A stretch of DNA of 51,223 nucleotides from Paracoccaceae bacterium (GTDB lineage: Bacteria > Pseudomonadota > Alphaproteobacteria > Rhodobacterales > Rhodobacteraceae): contig JAPOOS010000283.1 of NCBI GenBank assembly GCA_026713305.1, forward strand, positions 1-51,223. The letters run 5' to 3'. Numbering within the stretch: position 1 is the first letter of the stretch; each line of letters starts with the position of its first letter. Made by a program: the position numbers and the translations under genes. This document shows positions 1 to 9,594 of this stretch, one piece after another. The notes under the pieces were generated by a model that was not told the DNA's origin, did no database searches, and worked only from the letters and a program-made list of their open reading frames with translations.

Positions 1-544
1 CAGGCAGCTTGCCACGACACGCCAACTGGAAAGTTGGCTTGGGAGAGATTGACGGCGCTCAGGTCCGGCGCTTGAAGGCCGGCCTTCCCTTGCCCTGTCC
101 TTTTTTCGCTCCTCCTTCCCATGGCCACGAAACGACGCAGGCCGTTCCGGTCGCATGGTCTGCTTGAAGCAGCCGAAAGACATCTCTTTGCCTTGACGAA
201 CCTGCATTCGCCCAGCGTGAGCGTTCCCCCTGTGGAGCGCTTGCATCCGCAGGGGATCCAGATGTGGCAAATGCCAATCTGCGAAGAAGGGGCGCATCGT
301 CGCGACAACAGGACTGCGCCATGGTTGAAGCCAGTTGACGGAAGGGCGCCGTTGTGGCGCAGTCCCCTTCCGCTCATGCCGTGCGGGAGTCGGGAATCCC
401 TCTCCCAGTGGAAACATCCTTCCGACTTGCCGGAAAACGGGGTGGGTTAAGTTGCCGAGAGAACGGCGCTCCCTGGCTTCTCCGGGAATTGGCTGGCGAG
501 CGTGCGGCCGTGACACCCCTATTGCATTTGGTCACGGGTTGTCG
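1..544. other. Gene-free left edge
   Basis: I recognise no gene here. Short open stretches exist in several frames, but none looks like a protein family. A 7-bp stem with a GGAA tetraloop lies at 21-38, and a 14-bp perfect palindrome (GAAGGCCGGCCTTC) at 74-87 is followed by a run of six T at 101-106. The T run is too far from the palindrome for a classical terminator, but the pair could mark the end of a gene lying to the left of the window. Confidence 0.4.
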
Positions 545-1123
545 TCACGATTCCAGCTCGACATCCCAATACAGAAAGTCCAGCCAAGTTTCGTGCAGGT
601 AGTTGGGTGGAAAGCGACGTCCCGCATTCCGCAACTCTTCACTTGTCGGCTGTCTGGGCATGCGTCCAAGAGACATTTCCGCTTCTTCCAGCGTCTTGGC
701 GCCCTTGCGCAGATTGCAGGTTGCACATGCCGCGACCACGTTGCTCCACTCCGTCTTTCCGCCTCTTGCCCTGGGCACGACATGGTCAAAAGTCAACTCG
801 CCCCGCCCTCCACAGTACTGGCAGGTGAATTCGTCCCGCAGAAAGAGATTGAAGCGCGTGAACGCAGCAAGATCCACTGGGCGCACATAGGTTCTGAGAG
901 CAACAACCGAGGGCGCCCGAATCGAGATTGAGGGAGACCTTATCAGGCGATCATACTCGTAGACCACGTCCACCCGGTTCAGGTAGGCCGCCTTGATCGC
1001 ATCCTGCCAGGACCACAACGAGAGAGGATAGTAGGAGAGTGGCCGGTAGTCTGCATTCAGAACCAATGCAGAGTAGCCGTTCGGCGCACTCAGGTCTCTC
1101 ACAAAGCCAGTACGAAAACTCAC
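545..1123 (-). CDS. HNH endonuclease family protein
   Basis: A 192-residue protein with a C-terminal HNH nuclease fold. A first CxxC zinc knuckle is at residues 101-104, the catalytic Asp-His pair at 113-114 and a second CxxC at 133-136, followed by the usual Asn in CATCN. The N-terminal half (NADYRPLSYYPLSLWSW) is the conserved module that precedes HNH in a small family common in alphaproteobacteria; its biological role is unknown. The start codon is GTG with only a weak ribosome-binding site. The gene stands alone between two gaps of about 0.5 kb. It could act in DNA repair or defence, but nothing nearby (no methylase or restriction partner) supports a specific role. Confidence 0.88.
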   Translation of the reverse strand: MSFRTGFVRDLSAPNGYSALVLNADYRPLSYYPLSLWSWQDAIKAAYLNRVDVVYEYDRLIRSPSISIRAPSVVALRTYVRPVDLAAFTRFNLFLRDEFTCQYCGGRGELTFDHVVPRARGGKTEWSNVVAACATCNLRKGAKTLEEAEMSLGRMPRQPTSEELRNAGRRFPPNYLHETWLDFLYWDVELES

Positions 1124-1619
1124 TGCGCTAACTGCCGCCGTTTGGCGTTCCCCCGTACATCAACCTGCAGCTTTCGGCATTCCCAAAAGTCTTCGGGACA
1201 TTGCCAATTCAGCCCTTGGAAGCCTTTGCCAAGCATCTCCAGCGGAGACTTGGATGGCAATGCCAAAACTCGGAGAAGCAGAATAGTGCAAAAGCCCAAC
1301 AAACAAAAACGACTTGGTGTCGGGCGCAATCCACAAGCGCAACCGCGCCGGCTGCTCGAACGCAAATGCAACAGGCTGCCGTGTTGACTGCGATGAAATT
1401 GGTCCTGGCAGAGGCGACACTTTCTCCAGCGCCCGGGCAGCAAATGTCGGCAATCGGAGAGAATCGTGGCAATCGCCTTCTCCTTCGGTGGGTTTGGAAA
1501 CCGGGCGACATGTTCCCAAACCGATCGGATCCTGCCTTCCTCCAATCGATTGCTCCCCAACTCCTGCCGACATTCAGTTCTGCAAGTTCTCCTCCATTGG
1601 TTTGCCGAGACCGCACAAG
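1124..1619. other. Gene-free gap between HNH gene and MFS gene
   Basis: About 0.5 kb lies between the HNH gene start and the MFS gene end. Open frames up to about 200 codons cross it, but they overlap in all phases, run into the flanking genes and show no family motif. I see no terminator with a T tract and no convincing promoter. Confidence 0.4.
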
Positions 1620-2864
1620 TCACTTTCCCTCATTGTCTTCCAACAGACTTTCCTGTGCCACCTCGTGCGCGACCGGCGACAGATTCGGCGTGACAGGAAC
1701 AATGGATGAAACGTCGTGCGATTTTGGCAGCGGCTCCAACACAATGCGGACAAGGCAAAACAGCGCGAAAATGCCCATGATGGCGCCGATGTAAATCCAG
1801 AGCCCGTTGGCGCCCAGCGTGTTCATCATCCAGCCTACAAGCAAGGGTCCGCACACGGCGCCAGCGCCGTTCAGAAACACAAGCCGGCCTGCAGCCGCAG
1901 CCAAATCCTCATGGTCAACGAAGTCATTTGTATGTGCAACGAGGACTGAATACAGCGGATTTGTCATTGAACCGCACACAAATGCCGCGGCCAGCAACAG
2001 GTAGAAGTTGCCCTGTGAAACGAATGCGACGGCAGTTGCAACTGCGGAAACCGTCGCCATGCACAACATCAGCTTTCGCCGGTCGAAGCGATCGGACAGC
2101 CAGCCCATGGGAAACTGCAGCGCCATGCCTCCAGCGTAGAGCGCCGCGACCAGCGCGGACACCTCGCCGACAGACATTCCGATTTTGGTTCCGTACACCG
2201 GAACCATGCCCCATTGGGCCGCGAACACCGCACCCAGAAATATCGTTCCAACCGCGCCCAATGGCGAGATTCGCACAAGTCTGGAGATGGTCATGGGCTT
2301 GGCGGTCGCGTATGCGGGAACCTGCCCCACCCACAACAGTATTGGCGTGAACGAAAGCGAAACGAGCACCGAGGCCAACACAAAGAGAAAGTATCCGCCT
2401 GTGTCTCCGAAGTTCAGCAGGCCCTGTGCCGCTACAACTCCAACAAGCTGAACCAACACATACAGGGACAGTGTCTGGCCACGCGTGTCGTTTGTTGCCG
2501 CGTCGTTCAGCCAGCTCTCCGCCACGACATAGACGCCGGAAAAGCACAGGCCAATGATGATGCGAAGCGCGATCCACACCACGGGCTGCGGAAACTGGGC
2601 GAAAAGCAGAATTGCCGCCGAAGTCAGAGAACCAAGGGCTGCAAAGACTCGGACATGTCCGACCTTTCGAATGAGATGCGGCGCCAGTCGTGACCCGCCG
2701 AGGAAGCCTATGAAATAGCCGGACATCACCAAGGATATTTCGATTGTGGAAAAGTTTTCCTGCACACCGCGAATTCCCAGCAGCGTGCTCTGGATGCCAT
2801 TTCCGAGCATGAGCAGCATCACTCCGGCCAACAATGGCCAGGTATTTGCCAACACTCCCCACAT
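1620..2864 (-). CDS. MFS transporter, YcaD-like
   Basis: A 414-residue integral membrane protein with about 12 hydrophobic segments in two six-helix halves. The loop between helices 2 and 3 (GSRLAPHLIRKVGHVR) and the second-half repeat (GWLSDRFDRRKLM, about residues 250-262) are the signature loops of the major facilitator superfamily. AESWLNDAA in helix 5 and the general pattern match the UMF2/YcaD-type subgroup of inner-membrane transporters with unknown substrate. The last 35 residues form a polar cytoplasmic tail. The start is ATG with AAGG about 9 nt upstream. It lies 93 nt downstream of queA on the same strand and may be the last gene of an AsmA-queA-MFS transcription unit. The substrate cannot be inferred. 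Confidence 0.85.
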   Translation of the reverse strand: MWGVLANTWPLLAGVMLLMLGNGIQSTLLGIRGVQENFSTIEISLVMSGYFIGFLGGSRLAPHLIRKVGHVRVFAALGSLTSAAILLFAQFPQPVVWIALRIIIGLCFSGVYVVAESWLNDAATNDTRGQTLSLYVLVQLVGVVAAQGLLNFGDTGGYFLFVLASVLVSLSFTPILLWVGQVPAYATAKPMTISRLVRISPLGAVGTIFLGAVFAAQWGMVPVYGTKIGMSVGEVSALVAALYAGGMALQFPMGWLSDRFDRRKLMLCMATVSAVATAVAFVSQGNFYLLLAAAFVCGSMTNPLYSVLVAHTNDFVDHEDLAAAAGRLVFLNGAGAVCGPLLVGWMMNTLGANGLWIYIGAIMGIFALFCLVRIVLEPLPKSHDVSSIVPVTPNLSPVAHEVAQESLLEDNEGK

Positions 2865-2957
2865 AACCGTGCCTTTCAGTGGTTCTACAAGGGTATGATT
2901 TGTTGAATGACTTTGTGAAGCGAATTGCAGAAAGCCCGCAGCGGACTCCTCGCGGCT

Positions 2958-4010
2958 TCAGGGAAACAGGAGCGACCAGTCGCCATACGACAGGAACCGG
3001 TAGTGGCTTTCCACAGCGTGCCGATAGATGTCCCGCATGCGCGGCAGCCCAACAAATGCAGCGACCAACACGAGGAGGCTTGATCCCGGCAGGTGAAAAT
3101 TGGTTAGCAAGGCCGAAGAAATCCTGAACTCGAACCCAGGTCTGATGTACAGCCCTGTGGAACCCTCCCAAGGCGAGATCCCTCCACTTGCGGCCGCGCT
3201 CTCAATCAGGCGCATGGCAGTTGTTCCCACAGGAATTATCCGACCGCCCTCAGCGCATGTGTCGTTGATCTCCGCTGCCGCCCTGGCTGGCACCTCGCCC
3301 CATTCCGGATGCATTTCGTGCTCGTCAATGTTCTTGCAGCGAATGGGCGCAAACGTGCCCGATCCTACCTTGAGCGTCACTTCCGTGAATTCCACCCCCA
3401 AAGCGCGCAGTCTTGCAAGCAGTTCCTCGTCGAAATGCAGCGAAGCTGTAGGCGCTGCAGCCGCGCCGTCGCGCTGCGCAAAGACAGTCTGGTAGTCTGT
3501 CCTGTCTCGCGGATCCACTGCCCGACGAGTGGCTATGTAGGGCGGGATTGGCGGAGTTCCATGCCTTTCGAGAAATTCCGACACTGTTCGACTTCCCGTG
3601 TCGAACGTGAGTGCGCAGAACTGCCCCCATATGCCTTCGATCGTTGCCGTGCAATCTTCCGAGAACTCCACCAGGTCGCCAGGCTTCATCCGCCGCAATG
3701 GACGCCCCATGGCTCGCCAGGTTGAACCTGAAATCACTTCGTCAAGGGTGAATGACACCCGTGCCCTGTTGATCTCGCCGGCCCTTGCATTCCTGCGCAC
3801 TCTGAAGCCTTCAATGTGTGCAGGCAGGACACGCACGTTGTTCACGACAAGCCGGTCGCCGGCTTGCAGGTGATCGCCCAGATTGATCGCAACGGAATCC
3901 CTGATTCGATCGGATGTCGCAACCAGCAACCTGGATGCGGATCTTGGACTGGCCGGACGCAGCGCAATGTGGGATTCCGGCAGTTCGTAGTTGAACTCGT
4001 CGATGTGCAT
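2958..4010 (-). CDS. queA: S-adenosylmethionine:tRNA ribosyltransferase-isomerase
   Basis: QueA transfers and isomerises the ribosyl part of S-adenosylmethionine onto 7-aminomethyl-7-deazaguanine at the wobble position of GUN tRNAs, giving epoxyqueuosine. The 350-residue length fits the family. Conserved blocks are visible: NYELPESHIALRP at the N-terminus, DYQTVFAQRDGAAAAPTAS in the centre, the VGSGTF loop, MHPEWGEV, TTAMRLIESA and NFHLPGSSLLVLVAAF near the end, closing with YRFLSYGDW. It starts 24 nt after the stop of the AsmA-like gene, so the two are probably cotranscribed. No other queuosine gene (tgt, queG) is in the window. Confidence 0.96.
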   Translation of the reverse strand: MHIDEFNYELPESHIALRPASPRSASRLLVATSDRIRDSVAINLGDHLQAGDRLVVNNVRVLPAHIEGFRVRRNARAGEINRARVSFTLDEVISGSTWRAMGRPLRRMKPGDLVEFSEDCTATIEGIWGQFCALTFDTGSRTVSEFLERHGTPPIPPYIATRRAVDPRDRTDYQTVFAQRDGAAAAPTASLHFDEELLARLRALGVEFTEVTLKVGSGTFAPIRCKNIDEHEMHPEWGEVPARAAAEINDTCAEGGRIIPVGTTAMRLIESAAASGGISPWEGSTGLYIRPGFEFRISSALLTNFHLPGSSLLVLVAAFVGLPRMRDIYRHAVESHYRFLSYGDWSLLFP

Positions 4011-4034
4011 TTTTGCTAGTCGCGTCGGTGCGGA

Positions 4035-6920
4035 TCAATCGATCTTGTTGAGCTGTCCAGGAAGCACGACCGACAGGGGATTGACCGCAATGTCGTACTC
4101 GTTGGCGTCTCCGGTCACTCGAAATTCCACTGCCGCCAAACCTTCGCCCTTCTCGCTTTCCAATATTTTGTCCATCTGGATCGTGGCATCAAGAGCTTGG
4201 CTGAAAAGAAACAAGGGGGTCAGTTTCCCCCTGATGTCGGCATCTGTCGTCTTCATGTTGTACGAACCGGTCGCCACGATGCCCAGCGACGCACCGATTG
4301 CCGAAGCCCTCTCAAGTTCAAGAACGTCCCCGTCAATCCCAAAACTGGCATTGACCTCCGTAAACGACACTCCCTTGTTGAAGAGTCTGTCGAAGAATCC
4401 GGTGATGCTTATGAAACTAAGGAGCTGGCCGAGGAAGGGCAAATCCGTGGCAACCACGTCATTGACGGTCAACCGCCCACCTGTTGCTTCAATGGCCTGG
4501 TCCACCTGTATCACCAGTTCCAGCTGGCCTCCCTCAATCTTGTTCGTGGCGCCGATTGCCTGAAGCAGCCTTCCCGCATCCTCGGCAGCGATCATCGTCT
4601 GGTAGCCGTTTTCGATTGGCTCAACGATCACTCTTGGGCGAGGTCCTCCGTTGATGGTTGCCTCCATCCTGGCAAGAACGTCTTCCTCCCTTCCCAAGGC
4701 AACATGAACGTCGCTTGCCAATATGTTGGAGGTCAGAATCACGTTGCGAACCTTGATGTCCAATGGGCTCTCCATGCCACGGTCCAAGGAAAACCCACCC
4801 TCGATCGCCTGAAGCTTGCTGAAATCGAGTGCGCCAAGCAAGTTGATTGCCAGGAGCGAACCGTCATTGGCAACGTCAAATGAAATTGGTCCACCATAGA
4901 GATCCCCAAGCGTGGACTTCGATATGTCAAGCGCCTGCAATCTGCCGTTCGGCCCAAAACTGACGCTGGCATCGACTTCGAAAGTGTCTCCAAAGACCTT
5001 CAATCTGTCGATTTCAACTTGCTGGCCAATGGTTGCAGTCAGGACAGCCTGACCATTCTCTCCCTCCCGCTTTGTCCAGCTGAAAAACGGAACCTTGACT
5101 TCGAGAGCCTTGAGATCGGCGTTTACGGCAAATCGTGGCGACCGGTCCGGGGCCAGCTGCAACTTGAACTCCGCTTCGTGACCGCCGACAATTGTGCCCC
5201 TCGGCAAATTGATGCCAAGAACGTCCAGCGACTGCTGTGCCAGCTGAAACGTGCCGGACGCCTCCGACCTCCCACTGTCGTCGTCGGATGGGTTCATGTT
5301 CCAACGCAAGCTGATCGGCAGCTCGCCAAAGTCAGCGTTGCCGGCAATGGAGATTTCACTGTTGGTCGCCACAACTTCAAGCTGTTCCGAGCTGAGCGCA
5401 AAGTCGCGAAAAATCGGCCGGGAACTCATTTCAACGAGCTGGCCGGTAACCGAGAATTCCACTTCCCTGGCGTCGAATTCCTGCCCAACCGGAATCTTGA
5501 CCAGCACCGATGCCTCCACCGCGGCGTCGAACAGTTCCTTCGATATGTTGCCCTCGGTCATCAGTCTCAAGGGTTCCATGTCAAGGAACTCCATCAGCGT
5601 GCGCAGTTTTCCAGTCAACCCAAAGCGCGCAGTCAGTCTCGATCCGGCCTCGGCGCTGCCCGGCAACCAAATGCTGGCATCGTCAAGGTGCAGGCTGTCG
5701 CTTTCGCCCACTGCAATGGAGCCGGATTCCAGCTGGACCTCGACCACTTCGCCAGCGTACCACAGGCGGCCCTCGTTGCTTTTCACCGGCGGCAAACCGT
5801 CGATGTAGGGAATTTCCAGGCTTTCGAACTCGATGAGCAGCAGCCGAACAGGATCCTGATTCGGCGCTATTCTGACCAGGCCGGAAAGGCTGTTGACTTG
5901 GGGATCGCCGAATCTCGCCACGTCTTCGGCGGGAATGGGAATGTTCAAGGCCTGCGGGATGGCTCCGAGGAACTCTTCGAGATCAAGCTCATCGGCCCTG
6001 ACCTGAACTTCAAGAAACTCCTCGTCTCCGGCGAGGCCCGCTGCCACTTCCCATCTCAGCATGTCTGGCCCGCCGTCGAGCATGATGTTGTCCACGCCAA
6101 TCGAAAGTTGATTCAGGTCCAAGCTTGCATGTCCCTGAACGTCAAATGGGCCAAACTCCGCAATGCCAAAGTCTTCAAGACTGCCGCTCACATCCCGCAA
6201 GCTGACGGAGCCCGCCAGCTTGTCCTCGACAAGTTGAAGCGTCGCGTCTGCGTTGAAACGTACTGCCTGGGTGGACCCTTCAATGGACCTGACATCCAGT
6301 TGTCCCGTCGAAAGCTTGACGGCGAGCTGGCCGCCCTCCCGCGAAGCCTGAACGCTGCCCTCCATGCGCAGCCTCGGACTCGAATCCAATTCCCCGAATT
6401 CAAGCAACACTTCGGCAACGGACACCTGGGCCAAGGTTGAGGGCAGGAAATCTTCAAGCGTTGGCTGGACCTGCGGCGTGGAGCCGGAACTTTCAGCTTC
6501 GGCGCCTGAATCGGGATCGCTGCCGGTGGCCTCGGATCCCTCAGACCGGGAGAACCCCACCGCCAGTTCAGCGCCCGCGACCTCCGTTGTTTCAATTCTG
6601 CCGACAAACAACGGCATCAAGTTGATGAACAGAACGAAATCCTTGCCGGCAGCGTGCCAGGAGGCCTCTTCGTCGGCCATGTCAAATTGAGCTATGCCTA
6701 CGTAGGGCCTGACAGGACTGCCTCCCAAGCCAATGTCGACTCGACCCAATTCCACTCTATCGGCCCGAAAGGCGGTTGCGAGGCGTTGCTGCAGCTCACG
6801 TGCGACGAAGTCAGGCGCCTCAAACGAATCGACGAGGATCAGAAGCGCCACGAATGCAAGTGCTGTGAGAATAGCTGCGCCGGCAATTGCCGCAAATGAT
6901 CTGGCTACCCAATTTGCCAT
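4035..6920 (-). CDS. AsmA-like / YhdP-type envelope protein
   Basis: A 961-residue protein with one N-terminal membrane anchor (about residues 8-31) followed by a long, beta-rich, periplasmic-looking region. The C-terminus (VATGSYNMKTTDADIRGKL, then VEFRVTGDANEYDIAVNP) carries the AsmA-like C-terminal signature. A low-complexity acidic and Ser-rich stretch is at about 128-148. Members of this family (AsmA, YhdP, TamB relatives) form long hydrophobic grooves bridging inner and outer membrane and are implicated in phospholipid transport; the assignment here is by family resemblance. The start is ATG. The gene is first in a minus-strand run with queA and probably the MFS gene, and it diverges from the bactofilin gene across a 657-bp gap. 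Confidence 0.85.
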   Translation of the reverse strand: MANWVARSFAAIAGAAILTALAFVALLILVDSFEAPDFVARELQQRLATAFRADRVELGRVDIGLGGSPVRPYVGIAQFDMADEEASWHAAGKDFVLFINLMPLFVGRIETTEVAGAELAVGFSRSEGSEATGSDPDSGAEAESSGSTPQVQPTLEDFLPSTLAQVSVAEVLLEFGELDSSPRLRMEGSVQASREGGQLAVKLSTGQLDVRSIEGSTQAVRFNADATLQLVEDKLAGSVSLRDVSGSLEDFGIAEFGPFDVQGHASLDLNQLSIGVDNIMLDGGPDMLRWEVAAGLAGDEEFLEVQVRADELDLEEFLGAIPQALNIPIPAEDVARFGDPQVNSLSGLVRIAPNQDPVRLLLIEFESLEIPYIDGLPPVKSNEGRLWYAGEVVEVQLESGSIAVGESDSLHLDDASIWLPGSAEAGSRLTARFGLTGKLRTLMEFLDMEPLRLMTEGNISKELFDAAVEASVLVKIPVGQEFDAREVEFSVTGQLVEMSSRPIFRDFALSSEQLEVVATNSEISIAGNADFGELPISLRWNMNPSDDDSGRSEASGTFQLAQQSLDVLGINLPRGTIVGGHEAEFKLQLAPDRSPRFAVNADLKALEVKVPFFSWTKREGENGQAVLTATIGQQVEIDRLKVFGDTFEVDASVSFGPNGRLQALDISKSTLGDLYGGPISFDVANDGSLLAINLLGALDFSKLQAIEGGFSLDRGMESPLDIKVRNVILTSNILASDVHVALGREEDVLARMEATINGGPRPRVIVEPIENGYQTMIAAEDAGRLLQAIGATNKIEGGQLELVIQVDQAIEATGGRLTVNDVVATDLPFLGQLLSFISITGFFDRLFNKGVSFTEVNASFGIDGDVLELERASAIGASLGIVATGSYNMKTTDADIRGKLTPLFLFSQALDATIQMDKILESEKGEGLAAVEFRVTGDANEYDIAVNPLSVVLPGQLNKID

Positions 6921-7577
6921 TGTCCGTCACTCATGTCGTGTCTCTGTCCGGCCGCCTGAACTGGCATGCCGCAACACGAGACGAAGACCCTGCATTTGGC
7001 TTTCAAATGAATTCGACTGCCTGGGTCCGGGAGAACCTCCGCGGCAGATTCGCTGCACTCGCAAGATGCTGTGGCGGAAACCGAGGCGCCGCCATGGGGC
7101 TCGGTCTCCGACTTGGCTGCTGCCTGTCGCACTCCGCTATCAGTACCGGCCAATTGTGTCAATTGCAGAAAGCGCCGACCGCCGACAGGGTTGAACGGCA
7201 GGAGCCAATGCGATTCGGCTGTGCTGGCCAGCGCACTTTGGAAGGTCATTGCCGGTCTCCTGTCTGAAAGACCATTCGCCTTCAATGCAACTGAACAATT
7301 TGCAAGCTTCCACGATTGCCTTGTTGCCATCGCAAGGAACATGAAAGTCTCTCGGAATCCATTGAGGTTTCGCGGTGCAGCGCCGAGCGCAGCGCAGGAC
7401 AATGGCCAGTCGGTCTGCATTCGAATGAAACGAACAATTGCTCTTTCCAGTTGGCTGTGGTATCGAAGTCAAGATTTGAACGGTCGGATTGATGTGTCAA
7501 CCGCTGCGTGGCCGGCAGAAATGGCAAGGCTCCGCTAGCACGTCTTCATCCGTTAGCAGATTCGGGAACCATCAGGA
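6921..7577. other. Divergent intergenic region, AsmA-like gene / bactofilin gene
   Basis: A 657-bp gap separates two divergent genes, so it should hold both promoters. No coding sequence is convincing. A minus-strand TTGACA is present at 7496-7501, but the base pattern 17 nt further on does not resemble a -10 box. Two CAATTG hexamers spaced by 3 bp lie at 7151-7156 and 7160-7165. I assign no regulatory function. Confidence 0.35.
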
Positions 7578-8123
7578 ATGTTCAAGTACAAGGGTCGACC
7601 ACAGCAGCCCGACGTCAAACCAGCGAAGGACACACAACCCATGCAAGATGTTATTCCACCGCAGCGAAAGCCGGTTTCAAGCGCACCGCAAACAAGGCAG
7701 TCCAGCGCTTCACCCCCTTCTCAAATCTCCAAGGATCTGCAGATTAAGGGCAACCTGAACACTTCAAACGACATTGTCATCCAAGGCAAGGTCGAGGGAG
7801 ACATCCGGGCACGGGTTCTGACGGTAGGCGAAACTGCGGATCTGGTAGGACACATTCGCGCCGACGAAGTCATCCTGAACGGCCGGGTTGCGGGCGAGGT
7901 TCGTGGCAAGAAGGTGCGCCTCAACAAGACTGCAAAGGTGGAGGGCGACATCATCCACAGCACGATCTCAATTGAGGCAGGCGCCTATTTCGAAGGCTCC
8001 GTGCAGCGTGCCGAAGATCCCATTGGCAGCCGCCAGCAGCCTTCCACCGGCGTTGCCCAGAAGCCCAGAAGTCCAGGAAAGCCCGGAGTTCGGCCAACGG
8101 TTGCGCCCAAGCGGCAATCCTGA
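7578..8123 (+). CDS. Bactofilin family cytoskeletal protein
   Basis: Bactofilins polymerise into filaments without nucleotide and act as scaffolds for envelope growth and morphogenesis. This 181-residue protein has the standard layout: a disordered Pro/Gln-rich N-terminus (1-50), a central beta-helix (about 51-146) made of short hydrophobic repeats such as DLQIKGNL, DIVIQGKVEGDIRA and VILNGRVAGEVRGKKVRLNKTAKVEGDI, and a disordered basic C-terminus rich in Pro and Arg. The start is ATG; AGGA touches the start codon and GGGA lies 10 nt upstream, so the start is fairly but not fully certain. Many bactofilin genes sit beside an M23 (LytM) peptidase gene, but none is adjacent here. Confidence 0.92.
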   Translation: MFKYKGRPQQPDVKPAKDTQPMQDVIPPQRKPVSSAPQTRQSSASPPSQISKDLQIKGNLNTSNDIVIQGKVEGDIRARVLTVGETADLVGHIRADEVILNGRVAGEVRGKKVRLNKTAKVEGDIIHSTISIEAGAYFEGSVQRAEDPIGSRQQPSTGVAQKPRSPGKPGVRPTVAPKRQS

Positions 8124-8206
8124 CTGCCCTCTTCAAAGGCGCTTGCGGATTGGCTGCCCATTCAAGCGATGGCCGGCAAACCGAAGGCGTGCATCCCGCA
8201 GGCATT

Positions 8207-8239
8207 GGCAGCTTCGGACGCCACTGACCCGAAGCTGCC
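8207..8239. other. 11-bp inverted repeat between convergent genes
   Basis: Arms GGCAGCTTCGG (8207-8217) and CCGAAGCTGCC (8229-8239) are perfect complements around an 11-nt loop. The repeat lies between the ends of the bactofilin gene (plus) and prfB (minus). The stem is strong enough to protect or end transcripts, but no T tract follows on either strand, so it is not a textbook intrinsic terminator. Confidence 0.5.
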
Positions 8240-8354
8240 CGAGGGACTTGGAGTTCTCAAGAATTCCCAACGAGATCCGGCTTGACGAAGACAGTCGGGC
8301 GGCGACGTCGACCGCCCATGGCGCATCGACGCTGTGCGGGTTTCCTCGGCTGCT

Positions 8355-9500
8355 CTATTGGCGATTTCGATCCGCAAGGCTTCCCGCCGCCTCAGCCCTT
8401 GACAATCCTGTGACACCCTTTGCCAGAGCCTCGGCCATGAACCTGTCAATGTCCCCGTCAAGCACGCCTTGCGTGTCTGAGGTTTCGTACCTGGTGCGCA
8501 AATCCTTGACCAGCTGGTAAGGCGCCAGCACATAGCTTCTAATCTGGTTTCCCCACCCTGCATCACCCTTGCTCAGATGCGATTCCCGCAGCAGCGCGGA
8601 ACGCCGTTCCATTTCCTGTTCATACAACTGGGACTTGAGCGCTTGCAGGCACAGGTCGCGGTTTCGGTGCTGAGACCTCAGCGAAGAGGTAACGACGATG
8701 CCCGTTGGCAAATGCGTCATCCGAACCGCCGAATCGGTCTTGTTCACATGCTGTCCTCCCGCTCCAGCGGCGCGGAAGGTGTCAACGCGGATTTCCGAAG
8801 GATTGATTTCAACATTGACGGCGTCGTCCACAACAGGCGTCACCGACACGGTGCTGAACGATGTATGGCGCCTGGAGGAACTGTCGAACGGGGAAATCCT
8901 GACCAGGCGATGAACACCGCTTTCCGTCTTGAGCCAGCCATAGGCATGCTTGCCTGAGACCTTGACGGTCTTGGCCCTCAACCCGGCTTCGGCGTCACGA
9001 TTTTCGTGAATCGTTTCAAGCTCGTAGCCTCGCTTCTGCGCCCAACGCTCATACATGCGGGCAAGGATCAACACCCAATCGCAGGACTCCGTCCCTCCGG
9101 CGCCGGACTTGATTTCAAGAAACGCATCGTTGCGATCCGCCTCTCCGCCCAGAAGGGTTTCGATCTCCAGCCTGCGAACTTTGCCAACCAGTTTCGAAAG
9201 CGCCGACTCGGCCTCCGACAACAGCTCGTCGTCGTTCTCCTCTTCGCCCAGTTCCACGAGTTCCACGATGTCCTCGCATTCGTCCCGCAGACTGTCGAAT
9301 GCGGCCACCTCGTCTCCAAGGCGCTGGAGAGCCTGCATCACCTTGCGGGCGCTTTCGGGATCATCCCACAGGTCCGGCGCCTGGGCGCGCCTTCTCAGAT
9401 TGGCCAAGCGTTCATCTGCAGTCTTGCGGTTGAGGCGCTCGCTCACAAGCTGAAGCGAACGCTCGATCGTTCTGATGTCTGTCATGGTTTCGGATTTCAT
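8355..9500 (-). CDS. prfB: Peptide chain release factor 2
   Basis: RF2 ends translation at UGA and UAA. The stop-codon-reading SPF tripeptide is in HRLVRISPFDSSSRRH, and the peptidyl-hydrolysis GGQ motif is in AAGAGGQHVNKTDSAVR. I chose the ATG at 9500 (381 codons) because GGGGAGG lies just upstream of it; the frame stays open to 9758, but that extension is unrelated to RF2. An ATG at 9485 is the alternative. The N-terminal helical domain runs continuously in one frame, so the programmed +1 frameshift that controls RF2 in E. coli and many other bacteria is not needed here. It lies downstream of the PBP1A gene on the same strand with 94 nt between. Confidence 0.96.
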   Translation of the reverse strand: MKSETMTDIRTIERSLQLVSERLNRKTADERLANLRRRAQAPDLWDDPESARKVMQALQRLGDEVAAFDSLRDECEDIVELVELGEEENDDELLSEAESALSKLVGKVRRLEIETLLGGEADRNDAFLEIKSGAGGTESCDWVLILARMYERWAQKRGYELETIHENRDAEAGLRAKTVKVSGKHAYGWLKTESGVHRLVRISPFDSSSRRHTSFSTVSVTPVVDDAVNVEINPSEIRVDTFRAAGAGGQHVNKTDSAVRMTHLPTGIVVTSSLRSQHRNRDLCLQALKSQLYEQEMERRSALLRESHLSKGDAGWGNQIRSYVLAPYQLVKDLRTRYETSDTQGVLDGDIDRFMAEALAKGVTGLSRAEAAGSLADRNRQ

Positions 9501-9594
9501 TTGCCTCCCCTGCCCCGCCGGCGATGGCCGCCGCATTGCATCAAGCTCACATAGTTGGAGCTCAAGCTGCGAGCAAGCATGCGGCTGGGCGCAC

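Noticed and set aside
1-52. Possible tail of a plus-strand gene (16 codons, then TGA at 50-52)
   Set aside because: Too short to judge; all three frames are open for similar lengths and no motif favours one.
74-106. Palindrome plus T run as an intrinsic terminator
   Set aside because: The T run begins 13 nt after the palindrome and the stem has almost no loop, so it does not fit the usual structure.
5019-6440. Plus-strand open frame of about 470 codons inside the AsmA-like gene
   Set aside because: Antisense to a well-supported 961-residue protein, with no family features.
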